In this document: positions 8,170 to 16,924 of the stretch, one piece after another
How positions within the stretch are numbered: the stretch's first letter is position 1
Layout: each line of letters begins with the position of its first letter
Source of the DNA: Thalassomonas sp. M1454
GTDB taxonomy: Bacteria > Pseudomonadota > Gammaproteobacteria > Enterobacterales > Alteromonadaceae
Length of the DNA: 64,000 nucleotides
Reading direction: 5' to 3'
Assembly (NCBI RefSeq): GCF_007097525.1
Contig: NZ_VKDD01000002.1
Span: 1,363,820 to 1,427,819 of the forward strand
Program-made: the position numbers and the translations under genes
Notes under the pieces: generated by a model
Database searches by the model: none
Told to the model about the DNA's origin: nothing
The model's input: the letters and a program-made list of their open reading frames with translations, nothing else

Positions 8170-9361
8170 TAATGTAAGTATTTCTGCAGAGCACAAAGTT
8201 AGAGGGCTAATAGATACACGAGTAAGCCAAGTCGATGGTTTAAATACTCATGTAAATGGTAATTATGGTAAATATCGCTTTGATCACGGAACAAGCCTTA
8301 CCCTCAGCCAAGCAGTAATAAATTATCACTTAGATTTTGACGCGCCATTGTCAATTAATGTTGTCGCTATTGGCTACCTTGATGGCATAGACGATTCTAT
8401 TGGTATAAGTGAAGCAAGTTTAAAGTATCAAGGTATACCTTCCTCTTCAGGAGTACGTTTTTCTAGCCGTGCAGGTTTCATCTACCCGAAAATATCATTT
8501 GAAAATAATGCTACCGGTTGGACATCCCCTTACACCCTTACTTATTCAACAATCAATAATTGGATTGGAGAAGAGCTAAAACACACAGGTTTAGAATTTA
8601 CCTTGGATTTTTTGGGCAAGTTTAGGCAATCGAAGCATAACCTAAGTCTTACCACTTCAGTTTATAAAAATAATGATACCACCGGTACTCTTCTTTCATG
8701 GCGAGGCTGGACTCAGTCTAGCCGTCAAACTCTTTGGCATGAAAGGCTACCCGTACCACCAGTAAAAGCAAGATTTGGCGGTTGGTTAAAACATCAAGCA
8801 GCAGAAACAGATCCGTTTATCGAATTAGATCATCGCTACGGGTTTGAAGGAAGTATAGAATGGCAGTGGAATAACCAAGTAAAGTTAAGGCTTGGCCATT
8901 ACGATAATAATGCCGATACAAAAGTATTTAAAAACGGTCAGTATGTTTGGGAAACTACTTTTTCACACGCGGGCTTACATTATAAACTTACGCCTAAGAC
9001 CACATTTATCAGCCAGTTTTTAACAGGTGATACCTTGATGACCTCACCATGGGGAATGCCTGTTGTAGATAACGATTTTCAAAGTGGTTTTGCGCTATTA
9101 ACCCATAAACATAAGTCACATCGATATACAGCTCGTATAGAGGAATTCTCAGTCACCGATAATGACCTAACTCCTGATGATGATAATAATGAGTATGGCA
9201 AAAGTATCACTTTAAGTTATCAATATCGTTTTAACCGTAATATATTCCTGCAAGCGGAGTATAACTGGCTCAATAGCGATCGCCCTGCACGAGCATATAG
9301 TAACCAAGATATATCTTTAACTGAGCAGCAATATCAACTTGCCGCTAAATATTATTGGTAA
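8126..9361 (+). CDS. Outer-membrane beta-barrel (porin-like) protein
   Basis: The 411-residue protein has a signal peptide (MKKKALSLLITYLVSNVSISA). Alternating strands rich in Tyr, Trp, His and Arg follow (for example ARIEEFSVTDND, SLSYQYRFNRNIFLQAEYNW), and it ends in an aromatic residue (AAKYYW), a typical BamA-recognised last strand. The first 44 bp overlap the end of the EAL gene in another frame, indicating translational coupling. It has no named family I recognise. Its presence in this unit ties outer-membrane transport or adhesion to a copper-site protein and a c-di-GMP enzyme. Confidence 0.72.
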   Translation: MKKKALSLLITYLVSNVSISAEHKVRGLIDTRVSQVDGLNTHVNGNYGKYRFDHGTSLTLSQAVINYHLDFDAPLSINVVAIGYLDGIDDSIGISEASLKYQGIPSSSGVRFSSRAGFIYPKISFENNATGWTSPYTLTYSTINNWIGEELKHTGLEFTLDFLGKFRQSKHNLSLTTSVYKNNDTTGTLLSWRGWTQSSRQTLWHERLPVPPVKARFGGWLKHQAAETDPFIELDHRYGFEGSIEWQWNNQVKLRLGHYDNNADTKVFKNGQYVWETTFSHAGLHYKLTPKTTFISQFLTGDTLMTSPWGMPVVDNDFQSGFALLTHKHKSHRYTARIEEFSVTDNDLTPDDDNNEYGKSITLSYQYRFNRNIFLQAEYNWLNSDRPARAYSNQDISLTEQQYQLAAKYYW

Positions 9362-9390
9362 ACCTATTTCAGGACGGGACATGATAAATA

Positions 9391-9422
9391 AAAAAGCCGA
9401 CTTAATAATAAGTCGGCTTTTT
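9391..9422. terminator. Rho-independent terminator, bidirectional
   Basis: AAAAAGCCGACTT and AAGTCGGCTTTTT form a long stem around a short AT loop, between the convergent barrel gene and the M16 protease gene. Confidence 0.85.
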
Positions 9423-9442
9423 AATGTTAAACGCTTAAATAA

Positions 9443-12229
9443 TTATTTAGTCGCTTTTTCTTGTGCAGCTATTTTAGCAAAGTCACCCGCTTTAAATACG
9501 TTAAACTCCATAGAGCCAATGTATTTGTTAAAGGCATTATTTACATCTTCTAATGTAAGAGCCTTAACTTGTTCAATTTGCTCGTCATAAAATGCTAAAT
9601 CTTCTTTCTTCTTACTTGCACCCATAATAACAGTATTTACCGTTGCATCACTAGCCCAAGAGCGATTACGGTCATTAATAAATCCGTTAGTTGAGAGATC
9701 CAGCTCTTCAGCAGTAAAGCCTTCGGCTACTACCTTTTGAACTTCTTCATTAAAGGCAGCAATAACACCTTCCATATTTTCAGGAGCTGCAATAGCGTAA
9801 GCATAGAATAAACCTTGAGTATCAAGTGTGTTTACATTCATACCTGAGCCAACTGAGTAGCTAAAACCTTCTTTAACACGAATACGTGAACCGATGCGTG
9901 AAGAGAATGCACTACCACCAAAGATTTTATTAGCAATAGTTAAGGCTAAATAATCTTCATGCTTAACATTCATCTCGATTGGATTAATCACATAAAGTTG
10001 TGAATTTGCTTTATCAGGTGTTTCAGTACTAACTAAAGCGCCTTTAAGATCTTTATAGTCAGTGCCAAGGTGCTGATAAGGCGTGTTGTTAACATATGGC
10101 TTTAATACAGTGTGTAATTGCTCAGATACATCTGCCGCTTTCACATCACCAACAACAGCGATATGGCCATTGTTAATATTAAAATGGCTATTATAAACAG
10201 CTTTAATATCGGCAACAGTAACCGCATTCACATTGGCAATAGCTTGGTCTAATTCAACATAAGCTTTTGGGTGCCCTGCAGGGTAGTTGTATAAGCTTTT
10301 ACGGAAGCTGTTTGATGCAATTGCACTTGGATCATTACGCTGACTTTCAATACGAGCAACACTTGAACGCTTCATTATTTCTAATTCACTTTCAGGGAAT
10401 GTAGGGTTTGCTAATAGCTCACCTAAGAAAGTAACCGCAGCTGGCATATTGGTTTTATCAGTTTTAAGCGAGATATTAGTTGAACCGGCTGATGTTGATA
10501 CTGAAATAGACGTTTTTAACTCATCTAAACGAGTCGCAATATCTTCTTTACTGTATTTATCATTACCTAGCTTAATTAAAGAGCCTGCAAATGAAAGTGC
10601 TGTTGCTTTGTTCGTTAATGTTTCAGCTGTACCTGAAGGGAAGTGCATATTCATGATAATTTGCTCACCACGAAGTATTTTAGGGTAAACATTTACCTTA
10701 GTGCCCTCTGCCCAATCGAGTTTAACTAAACGCTTTTTGATATTAGTTACAGTGTTGTCATACACTTCACCAGCTGATGCAACTTCTTTACCTTTATAGT
10801 CTTTTAGTAATTCTGTTAAATCTGGAGCTGAAGGTATCTCTGCGCGTACAGGTTTTTCTGTTGGAATAAAACGACCTAATGTGCGGTTACTACGTACTAA
10901 GTACTTTTCCGCTGCTGCTTGTACTTGCTCTAAAGTAGTATCTGCTACGACATCTCTAAAGTAGAAAGCGTGGCGGTAATCGCCTTTAGCAATATACTCA
11001 GAAAGCTCCATACCAACGCCTGTTACATTACGCATAGACTTTTCAGCTTGCGTCGCTAGAGTTAATTTAGCCGATTTAAGTTCAGCTTCAGTAATAGGGT
11101 GTTCTTTAATGCTCTCTGCAATCTCAATTAATTTATCTTCAAGCTTTTTAATATCGCCATCTTTACTACCTTGCGCTAGGAATAAAAATTGTGAGCTATC
11201 TTTAAGTAAGAATGAAAAATTATTAGCCGCTGTCGCGAGTTCAGTTTCAACTAATTGTTTTTGTAGACGACCACGAGTTGCATCACCTAGAATATTTTCT
11301 AATAAAGTTAATGCTGCTGCATCAGCATGCAAACCCGATGGGGCATGATAACTTAGGCCGATATAAGGTAAATCACCTACACGGCGAATATTCACTTCAC
11401 GCTCACCATCTTGCACTGGTTCAACCGTGTATAACGCTTCAATTGGTGTAGCAGGTTTTGCTATTGAGCCGAACTCTTTCTCAATATTTTTAATCGTATC
11501 TTCTTTGTTAAAACGACCAGCAATTGTAATTACTGCATTATCTGGGCGGTAATGCTTCTTGTAAAATGCACGTAGCTTTTCAAATGGGAAGTTTTCAACA
11601 TCTGAGCGAGCACCAATAGTTGAATTACCATAGTTATGCCATAAAAAAGCCATAGAGCTCATACGGCTCATAAGCATACGAAATTCGTTAGTTTCGTTAC
11701 GCTCCATCTCATTACGAACGACGGTCATTTCACTTTGTAATTCTTCTTCAGTGAATGTTGCATTCATCATTCGATCAGCTTCCATGCCAATAGCCCAGGC
11801 TAAAGACTCTTCGTTAGCATCAAAAACTTCAAAGTAATTAGTTCTATCCAACCAAGTAGTAGCATTCGTACCCATGCCACGCTTTTTAAATTCTTTATCA
11901 ATGTCTTTATAGTTTGTTGAGCCTTTAAACAACATATGCTCAAGTAAATGCGCCATGCCTGTTTCGCCATAATATTCATTAATAGAGCCGACACGATACG
12001 TAATGTTGACTAAAGTTTTAGGCTGAGAAGCGTCAGGATATAATAAAACTTTTAAACCATTTTCTAAGGAATATTCTTCAATACCTTCTACCGATCTAAC
12101 GTAGGTTAATGGACTACTTTGTACTTTCGCGGCTGTTGGTGATGTTGAATCAGTCGCGGTGGCACAACCACCAAGGTTTAATGCAAGAGCAACTGACAAG
12201 CCAATCAAAGTTGGTTTAATAAATTTCAT
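9443..12229 (-). CDS. M16-family zinc protease, lipoprotein
   Basis: The 928-residue protein has a lipoprotein signal (LNLGGC, Cys22) followed by tandem M16 modules. The N-terminal half has the inverted zinc motif HLLEH (His94, Glu97, His98) and the downstream acidic helix (FTEEELQSEMTVVRNEMERNE). The C-terminal half has the M16C fold without a zinc motif. Known relatives are pitrilysin-like peptidases of the cell envelope that degrade peptides or small proteins. The lipobox puts it in the periplasm, anchored to a membrane. It is monocistronic; the substrate is unknown. Confidence 0.93.
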   Translation of the reverse strand: MKFIKPTLIGLSVALALNLGGCATATDSTSPTAAKVQSSPLTYVRSVEGIEEYSLENGLKVLLYPDASQPKTLVNITYRVGSINEYYGETGMAHLLEHMLFKGSTNYKDIDKEFKKRGMGTNATTWLDRTNYFEVFDANEESLAWAIGMEADRMMNATFTEEELQSEMTVVRNEMERNETNEFRMLMSRMSSMAFLWHNYGNSTIGARSDVENFPFEKLRAFYKKHYRPDNAVITIAGRFNKEDTIKNIEKEFGSIAKPATPIEALYTVEPVQDGEREVNIRRVGDLPYIGLSYHAPSGLHADAAALTLLENILGDATRGRLQKQLVETELATAANNFSFLLKDSSQFLFLAQGSKDGDIKKLEDKLIEIAESIKEHPITEAELKSAKLTLATQAEKSMRNVTGVGMELSEYIAKGDYRHAFYFRDVVADTTLEQVQAAAEKYLVRSNRTLGRFIPTEKPVRAEIPSAPDLTELLKDYKGKEVASAGEVYDNTVTNIKKRLVKLDWAEGTKVNVYPKILRGEQIIMNMHFPSGTAETLTNKATALSFAGSLIKLGNDKYSKEDIATRLDELKTSISVSTSAGSTNISLKTDKTNMPAAVTFLGELLANPTFPESELEIMKRSSVARIESQRNDPSAIASNSFRKSLYNYPAGHPKAYVELDQAIANVNAVTVADIKAVYNSHFNINNGHIAVVGDVKAADVSEQLHTVLKPYVNNTPYQHLGTDYKDLKGALVSTETPDKANSQLYVINPIEMNVKHEDYLALTIANKIFGGSAFSSRIGSRIRVKEGFSYSVGSGMNVNTLDTQGLFYAYAIAAPENMEGVIAAFNEEVQKVVAEGFTAEELDLSTNGFINDRNRSWASDATVNTVIMGASKKKEDLAFYDEQIEQVKALTLEDVNNAFNKYIGSMEFNVFKAGDFAKIAAQEKATK

Positions 12230-12632
12230 TCGAAATCCTTTATTTTAATTTTATAGTGTTAACTTTTTAAGGTTAATGCGGATACGCTTAGCAATAACTA
12301 CTGATTTAATCAGTTAGAATAATTAGTATAGCCACATTTTAATATGCACAGACATTACCTAATTTTCGATCTTACGTATATGCTGTTTTTCTCAAATTTT
12401 TATTAAATGGCATTTATTAATTATCAAATTTATAATTATGTAAATCCAAGCTAAGCCAAGTCATTCAACTAACCCAATGAAACAAAAGGGATTATAAAAC
12501 TATTAGATGAATTTAACTTGGCCTAATTTAAAAACAGTCTAGTAAATAAACAAGAGGAAAAGCTTGGTAAAAAGTGTAACGTTTGATGTAAGTTAATTAA
12601 ACATAATCAATAAAGCAGCTTTAAGAGTAATG
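12230..12632. other. Intergenic region, no gene seen
   Basis: About 400 bp of AT-rich DNA upstream of the M16 gene holds its promoter region and the 3' flank of the microprotein gene at 12633. I see no open frame with a start and ribosome site, no RNA motif and no strong hairpin. Confidence 0.5.
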
Positions 12633-12767
12633 CTATTTATTTTCTTGAGATAAGAGTAATGAATATAAATGTTTAAATTCCATATCTTCTTCAAAAGTGC
12701 TAACACCTTCAATAAGTTTGGTAGCTAATTCTTCTAAGCGTAATTTTTGTTGTGAGAGTTCGTTCAT
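12633..12767 (-). CDS. Microprotein, 44 residues (paralogue A)
   Basis: The frame runs from ATG (12767) to TAG and encodes 44 residues: MNELSQQKLRLEELATKL, then IEGVSTFEEDMEFKHLYSLL, then a short tail. It shares the core L-A-x-K-L-I-E-G-x-S-x-x-x-E-D-M-E-F-K-x-L-Y with the 56-residue protein at 13815 and more weakly with the one at 13659. That similarity between separate loci is the main evidence that it is real; the ribosome site is weak. It is predicted to be two short amphipathic helices, cytoplasmic. Function is unknown. Confidence 0.65.
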   Translation of the reverse strand: MNELSQQKLRLEELATKLIEGVSTFEEDMEFKHLYSLLLSQENK

Positions 12768-12985
12768 TGTATTTTGCTATTTTTATAGTTTTTTAATTTT
12801 ATAACATAGATAAAACACTGGCACTGTTAGACTTTTGTAGAGTTAATGATAGGTTCTTGTTAACAGAGCTGTTGATTTTAAACACTAGTAATATTTGACT
12901 TAACACAACAAATACACTCATTTATGTTTGGATATAAAAAATTAGATGGTACAATTTTTTATATCTACTTAAAAAATGAAACACT

Positions 12986-13639
12986 ATGACTCTTCTTGAA
13001 AAATTACGCTGCTTGTTTACTTTTGGACAAGGAGTGGCTCTGCCATTACCAGAGATCCCTGAAAATAAATCTCCTTTCGAATTATTTAAATTATGGTTTG
13101 ACGATGCTAATAAATCTGGAATTTTATTACCTGAATCTATGTCGGTAAGTAGCTGTGATAGTAATGGCCAACCTTCATCTAGAATGGTTCTGCTTAAATC
13201 ATGGGACGAAAATGGTTTTGTCTTTTATACCAATTACGGCAGTAGAAAATCACAAGAATTACCTGAAGGGTCAAAAGTTGCTTTATTATTTCATTGGGGA
13301 GTACTCCAGCGTCAGGTCAGGATTGAAGGCACAGTAAAACGCACATCAACACAACAATCCGCGGCTTATTTTCATAGTAGAGATCGAGGTAGTCAAATAG
13401 GCGCTTGGGCCTCTAAGCAAAGTCAAAAATTAACAACTAGCTCAGAATTAAAAGAGCGAGAAACTTTTTATAAAGAAAAATTTAAAAATAAAGAAGTACC
13501 CTTACCAGAGTTTTGGGGCGGTATTAATGTTGAGCCACACTACATAGAATTTTGGCAAGGAAGAGCAAGTAGATTACACGATAGGTTATGTTTTGATAAA
13601 AATAATGAGCAGTGGGATTTATTTAATCTTCACCCTTAG
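12986..13639 (+). CDS. pdxH: Pyridoxamine/pyridoxine 5'-phosphate oxidase
   Basis: The enzyme oxidises PNP or PMP to pyridoxal 5'-phosphate using FMN and oxygen. The 217 residues show the family blocks: SSRMVLLKSWDENGFVFYTNYGSRKSQEL (FMN and substrate contacts), LLFHWGVLQRQVRIEG, SRDRGSQIGAWASKQS and the C-terminal RLHDR signature. The start of the family is slightly divergent (MTLLEKLRCLFTFGQGVALPLPE). It is flanked on both sides by minus-strand microprotein genes and is likely a single-gene unit. Confidence 0.95.
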   Translation: MTLLEKLRCLFTFGQGVALPLPEIPENKSPFELFKLWFDDANKSGILLPESMSVSSCDSNGQPSSRMVLLKSWDENGFVFYTNYGSRKSQELPEGSKVALLFHWGVLQRQVRIEGTVKRTSTQQSAAYFHSRDRGSQIGAWASKQSQKLTTSSELKERETFYKEKFKNKEVPLPEFWGGINVEPHYIEFWQGRASRLHDRLCFDKNNEQWDLFNLHP

Positions 13640-13658
13640 ATGAAACATAAACCCACAA

Positions 13659-13811
13659 TTACTCTGTTGTTTCTGTTTTAGGTTGCCATCGTTGCTGACG
13701 GATCACATTATGTAATTCGTTATGCAACTCTTGGTATTCCTGCATTTCTTCAAAAGTGTTAACTTTAGCTAACACCTTTTGAGTAAGCTCGGCTAATCTT
13801 TGATAATTCAT
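13659..13811 (-). CDS. Microprotein, 50 residues (paralogue B)
   Basis: The frame from ATG (13811) to TAA (13659) encodes MNYQRLAELTQKVLAKV, then NTFEEMQEYQELHNELHN, then a polar tail with RQQRWQPK. It has a fair Shine-Dalgarno (AAAGG, about 7 nt before the ATG). It starts 3 bp after the stop of paralogue C, so the two are co-transcribed. The core L-A-E-L-x-x-K-V-L-x-x-V-N-T-F-E-E aligns with paralogue A (L-E-E-L-A-x-K-L-I-E-G-V-S-T-F-E-E). Function is unknown. Confidence 0.7.
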   Translation of the reverse strand: MNYQRLAELTQKVLAKVNTFEEMQEYQELHNELHNVIRQQRWQPKTETTE

Positions 13812-13814
13812 GAC

Positions 13815-13985
13815 TTACCTTTGAGTACAACAAATGTCAGATTCATTTTCTGCAAGTAAGGTACGTTGCTCTTTATAACAACTATAAAGCTCTTTAAACT
13901 CCATATCTTCGGCAGCGCTACTGGTGCCTTCAATTAATTTATCAGCTAACTCATTGATACGTTGTGTTAATCGATTCTTAGTCAT
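13815..13985 (-). CDS. Microprotein, 56 residues (paralogue C)
   Basis: The frame from ATG (13985) to TAA encodes MTKNRLTQRINELADKLIEG, then TSSAAEDMEFKELYSCYKEQ, then a tail ending ESDICCTQR. The motif E-L-A-x-K-L-I-E-G-x-S-x-x-x-E-D-M-E-F-K-x-L-Y-S is nearly identical to paralogue A, 1.2 kb away across pdxH. The tail has a Cys-Cys pair not found in the others. It is the first gene of a two-gene unit with paralogue B. Confidence 0.7.
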   Translation of the reverse strand: MTKNRLTQRINELADKLIEGTSSAAEDMEFKELYSCYKEQRTLLAENESDICCTQR

Positions 13986-14142
13986 ACTTGCCGCCTGTTG
14001 AATTAATAAAATTTAAACCGTGTTTAATTTATAACCAATGCAGGCAAGAACTTCCGTTAATGAAATGTAATTGATGTTAGTAGTTTGTTACGGAATGATT
14101 AAAGCTTTTGAATTAAATAGATTTTTTATTTTTAGCAAAAAT

Positions 14143-14170
14143 AAATAAAGCGCCAATTGGCGCTTTATTT
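14143..14170. terminator. Rho-independent terminator of the ETF-QO gene
   Basis: AAATAAAGCGCC and GGCGCTTTATTT form a 12-bp stem with an AATT loop, just past the ETF-QO stop codon (minus strand). Confidence 0.8.
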
Positions 14171-14189
14171 TGTGGTTTATATTGGCAAA

Positions 14190-15845
14190 CTACATATTTG
14201 GATAGTTTGGACCGCCAGTTCCTTCAGGCGTTACCCAAGTGATATTTTGACTAGGGTCTTTAATGTCACAAGTTTTACAATGAATACAGTTTTGCGAGTT
14301 GATAACAAACTTCTTATCACCCTCTTCCGTTTCTTCTACTTCGTAAACACCGGCTGGACAATAACGTTGAGCTGGCTCAGCATATTGAGGTAAGTTAACG
14401 CTAATCGGAATGCTATTATCTTTAAGTTTTAAGTGGCAAGGTTGTTCTTCTTCATGGTTTGTATTTGATAAAAATACTGAAGACAGCTTATCAAAACTTA
14501 ATTTACCATCCGGCTTAGGGTAGTTAATTTCTTTAGATTCACTTGCTAGTTTCAGCGACTCGTGGTCAAAACTGTTATCGTTAAAGTTAAACGGTAATTT
14601 GCCACCAAAGAAGTTTTGATCAACGGTATTATATGCACCACCCAAGAATGTACCAAGCTTATGCATAGCAGCGCCAAAATTGCGAGTATTGTATAACTCG
14701 TCATACAACCAAGATGCTTTAAAGTTATCTGTGTACGCGGTTAAATCATTGCCACCTTCATCGCCAGCACTTAATGCTGCAAAGATAGTTTCAGCCGCTA
14801 ACATGCCAGATTTCATTGCAGTATGGTTACCTTTGATTTTAGCAAAGTTAATCGTACCAGCATCACAACCAACCATAATACCGCCAGGCATAGTCATTTT
14901 TGGTAATGAGTTAAAGCCACCTTTAGCAATAGCACGAGCACCATAAGATACACGTTTACCACCTTCTAAATATTGAGCAAACTTAGGATGATGTTTTAAG
15001 CGTTGAAATTCATCAAACGGACTTAAATACGGATTTGAATAGTTTAAGTCAATGATTAAACCAACAAACACTTGATTATTCTCGGCATGGTATAAATAAC
15101 CACCACCAGTTGTATCATTTTCTAAAGGCCAGCCAGCACTATGAACAACTAAGCCTTCTTGATGTAAAGCAGGGTCAATATCCCAAATTTCTTTAAAACC
15201 AATACCGTAGTGTTGCGGCGCTTTATCGGCATCTAAATTAAAATGACTGATTAATTCTTTACCTAAATGGCCACGACAACCTTCGGCAAATACAGTGTAT
15301 TTAGCGCGCAGCTCCATACCAGGCATAAATGAATCTTTTTCATTACCCTCTGCATCTAAGCCCATATCACCAGTAATAACACCAGCTACTTTACCGTCTT
15401 CAATAATTGTACTTTGAGCAGGGAAACCAGGGAAAATCTCAACTCCCATACCTTCTGCTTGCTCAGCTAACCAACGACAAACATTACCCATTGAAACAAT
15501 GTAGTTGCCATCGTTATGCATAGTTTTTGGCACAGCAAAGTTAGGTAATTTAGTGCCCTTTTCTGCATTATTTAACAAATAAATATCGTCGCCAGTCACA
15601 GGAGTATTTAATGGAGCACCACGCTCTTTCCAATCAGGGAATAGTTCATTTAAAGAACGAGGTTCTAAAACAGCACCTGAAAGAATATGAGCACCAACTT
15701 CAGAGCCCTTTTCAACAACACAAACCATTAATTCTTGATCTTTTTCTTGTGCCATTTGCATTAATTTACATGCTGTCGATAATCCAGAAGGGCCTGCGCC
15801 TACGATAACAACATCAAATTCCATAGATTCACGTTCCACGCTCAT
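14190..15845 (-). CDS. Electron transfer flavoprotein-ubiquinone oxidoreductase
   Basis: ETF-QO passes electrons from reduced ETF to membrane ubiquinone, linking acyl-CoA dehydrogenases to respiration. The 551 residues start with an FAD Rossmann motif (VVIVGAGPSGLSTACKL), have the GCRGHLGKELI and GGIMVGCDAGTINFAKIKG blocks, and end with a 4Fe-4S site in CPAGVYEV...NCIHCKTCDIKDPSQNITW. Length fits the family. It is divergent from etfB-etfA, which encode its electron donor. Confidence 0.96.
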   Translation of the reverse strand: MSVERESMEFDVVIVGAGPSGLSTACKLMQMAQEKDQELMVCVVEKGSEVGAHILSGAVLEPRSLNELFPDWKERGAPLNTPVTGDDIYLLNNAEKGTKLPNFAVPKTMHNDGNYIVSMGNVCRWLAEQAEGMGVEIFPGFPAQSTIIEDGKVAGVITGDMGLDAEGNEKDSFMPGMELRAKYTVFAEGCRGHLGKELISHFNLDADKAPQHYGIGFKEIWDIDPALHQEGLVVHSAGWPLENDTTGGGYLYHAENNQVFVGLIIDLNYSNPYLSPFDEFQRLKHHPKFAQYLEGGKRVSYGARAIAKGGFNSLPKMTMPGGIMVGCDAGTINFAKIKGNHTAMKSGMLAAETIFAALSAGDEGGNDLTAYTDNFKASWLYDELYNTRNFGAAMHKLGTFLGGAYNTVDQNFFGGKLPFNFNDNSFDHESLKLASESKEINYPKPDGKLSFDKLSSVFLSNTNHEEEQPCHLKLKDNSIPISVNLPQYAEPAQRYCPAGVYEVEETEEGDKKFVINSQNCIHCKTCDIKDPSQNITWVTPEGTGGPNYPNM

Positions 15846-15974
15846 CTCCTTTAAATAGTTTTCATTATATTTTTTGTATTTTGGCTTTATATCATTTTAT
15901 GGCGAGCAAACCTATGGTTAAATCTCTATTAATTGTCAATTATGAGTATAAAGTGAAATTAACTGGTTGATCTG

Positions 15975-15986
15975 TCACATTGGTGA
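15975..15986. promoter_or_regulatory. Short inverted repeat in the ETF divergent promoter region
   Basis: TCAC-ATTG-GTGA lies inside a longer imperfect palindrome bounded by GATC on each side (about 15969-15992). It sits about 125 bp upstream of the ETF-QO start. No regulator is assigned. Confidence 0.25.
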
Positions 15987-16066
15987 TTGATCTTTTGACG
16001 CCCAGTGAGTAATCTTTCGCACCAGATGACAAATAATTTTGAGTATTAACTTTAAACAACAAATTA

Positions 16067-16078
16067 AAACACTTGTTT
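16067..16078. promoter_or_regulatory. PsrA-like operator candidate upstream of etfBA
   Basis: AAAC-ACTT-GTTT matches the AAAC-N4-GTTT core described for PsrA, a TetR-family regulator of fatty acid degradation and ETF genes in marine gammaproteobacteria. It is about 97 bp before the etfB start. The match is short, so it is suggestive only. The rest of 15846-16174 holds no gene. Confidence 0.4.
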
Positions 16079-16174
16079 AATTTTTACTTAATAAATATAC
16101 TAATGTCAAATAAACAGAAGATAATTGTACAAAAACACAATAATTAATTGTACGAACAACAAACAGAGGTTGCT

Positions 16175-16924
16175 ATGAAAGTACTTGTTCCTATTAAACG
16201 CGTAATTGACTATAACGTCAAAGTACGTGTTAAGCCTGACAACACCAACGTTGACTTAACAAACGTTAAGATGGCAATAAACCCATTTTGTGAAATTGCA
16301 GTTGAAGAAGCCGTACGCTTAAAAGAAGCTGGCGTTGCGACAGAAATCGTTGCTGTTTCAATTGGCGATAAATCTTGCCAAGAACAACTTCGTACTGCGC
16401 TAGCACTTGGTGCTGACCGCGCAATTCAAATCGATACTGATTTAACATTAGATTCAATCAACGTAGCTAAACTTCTACAAAAAGTTGTTGAAGAAGAGCA
16501 ACCACAAATTGTTCTACTTGGTAAACAAGCAATTGATTCTGACAACAACCAAACAGGTCAAATGTTAGGTGCATTAACAGGCATGCCACAAGGTACTTTC
16601 GCGTCAATCGTTAAAGTTGAAGGCGATAAAGTTAATGTTACTCGCGAAGTAGATGGCGGTTTACAAACCGTTGCTCTTAACTTACCGGCAATCATTACTA
16701 CTGACTTACGTTTAAACGAGCCTCGTTACGCGTCTCTTCCTAACATCATGAAAGCTAAACGTAAGCCATTAGATGTTAAAGTAGCAGCTGATTTTGGAAT
16801 CGATTTAAGCCCACGCTCTACTCTAGTTAAAGTAACACCTCCTAGCGAACGTCAAGCTGGTGTTATTGTTGAGTCTATTGAAGAGTTAGTTGAAAAATTA
16901 AAAAATGAAGCGAAGGTGATCTAA
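16175..16924 (+). CDS. etfB: Electron transfer flavoprotein subunit beta
   Basis: EtfB binds AMP and forms the ETF heterodimer that collects electrons from acyl-CoA and other dehydrogenases. The 249-residue protein has [20 protein letters not shown] at the start, [18 protein letters not shown], and the ETF-beta signature [37 protein letters not shown] in the second half. I chose the ATG at 16175 because it has a strong Shine-Dalgarno (AGAGGT) and fits the family start; the frame is open further upstream. Its stop overlaps the etfA start by one base. Confidence 0.96.
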   Translation: MKVLVPIKRVIDYNVKVRVKPDNTNVDLTNVKMAINPFCEIAVEEAVRLKEAGVATEIVAVSIGDKSCQEQLRTALALGADRAIQIDTDLTLDSINVAKLLQKVVEEEQPQIVLLGKQAIDSDNNQTGQMLGALTGMPQGTFASIVKVEGDKVNVTREVDGGLQTVALNLPAIITTDLRLNEPRYASLPNIMKAKRKPLDVKVAADFGIDLSPRSTLVKVTPPSERQAGVIVESIEELVEKLKNEAKVI

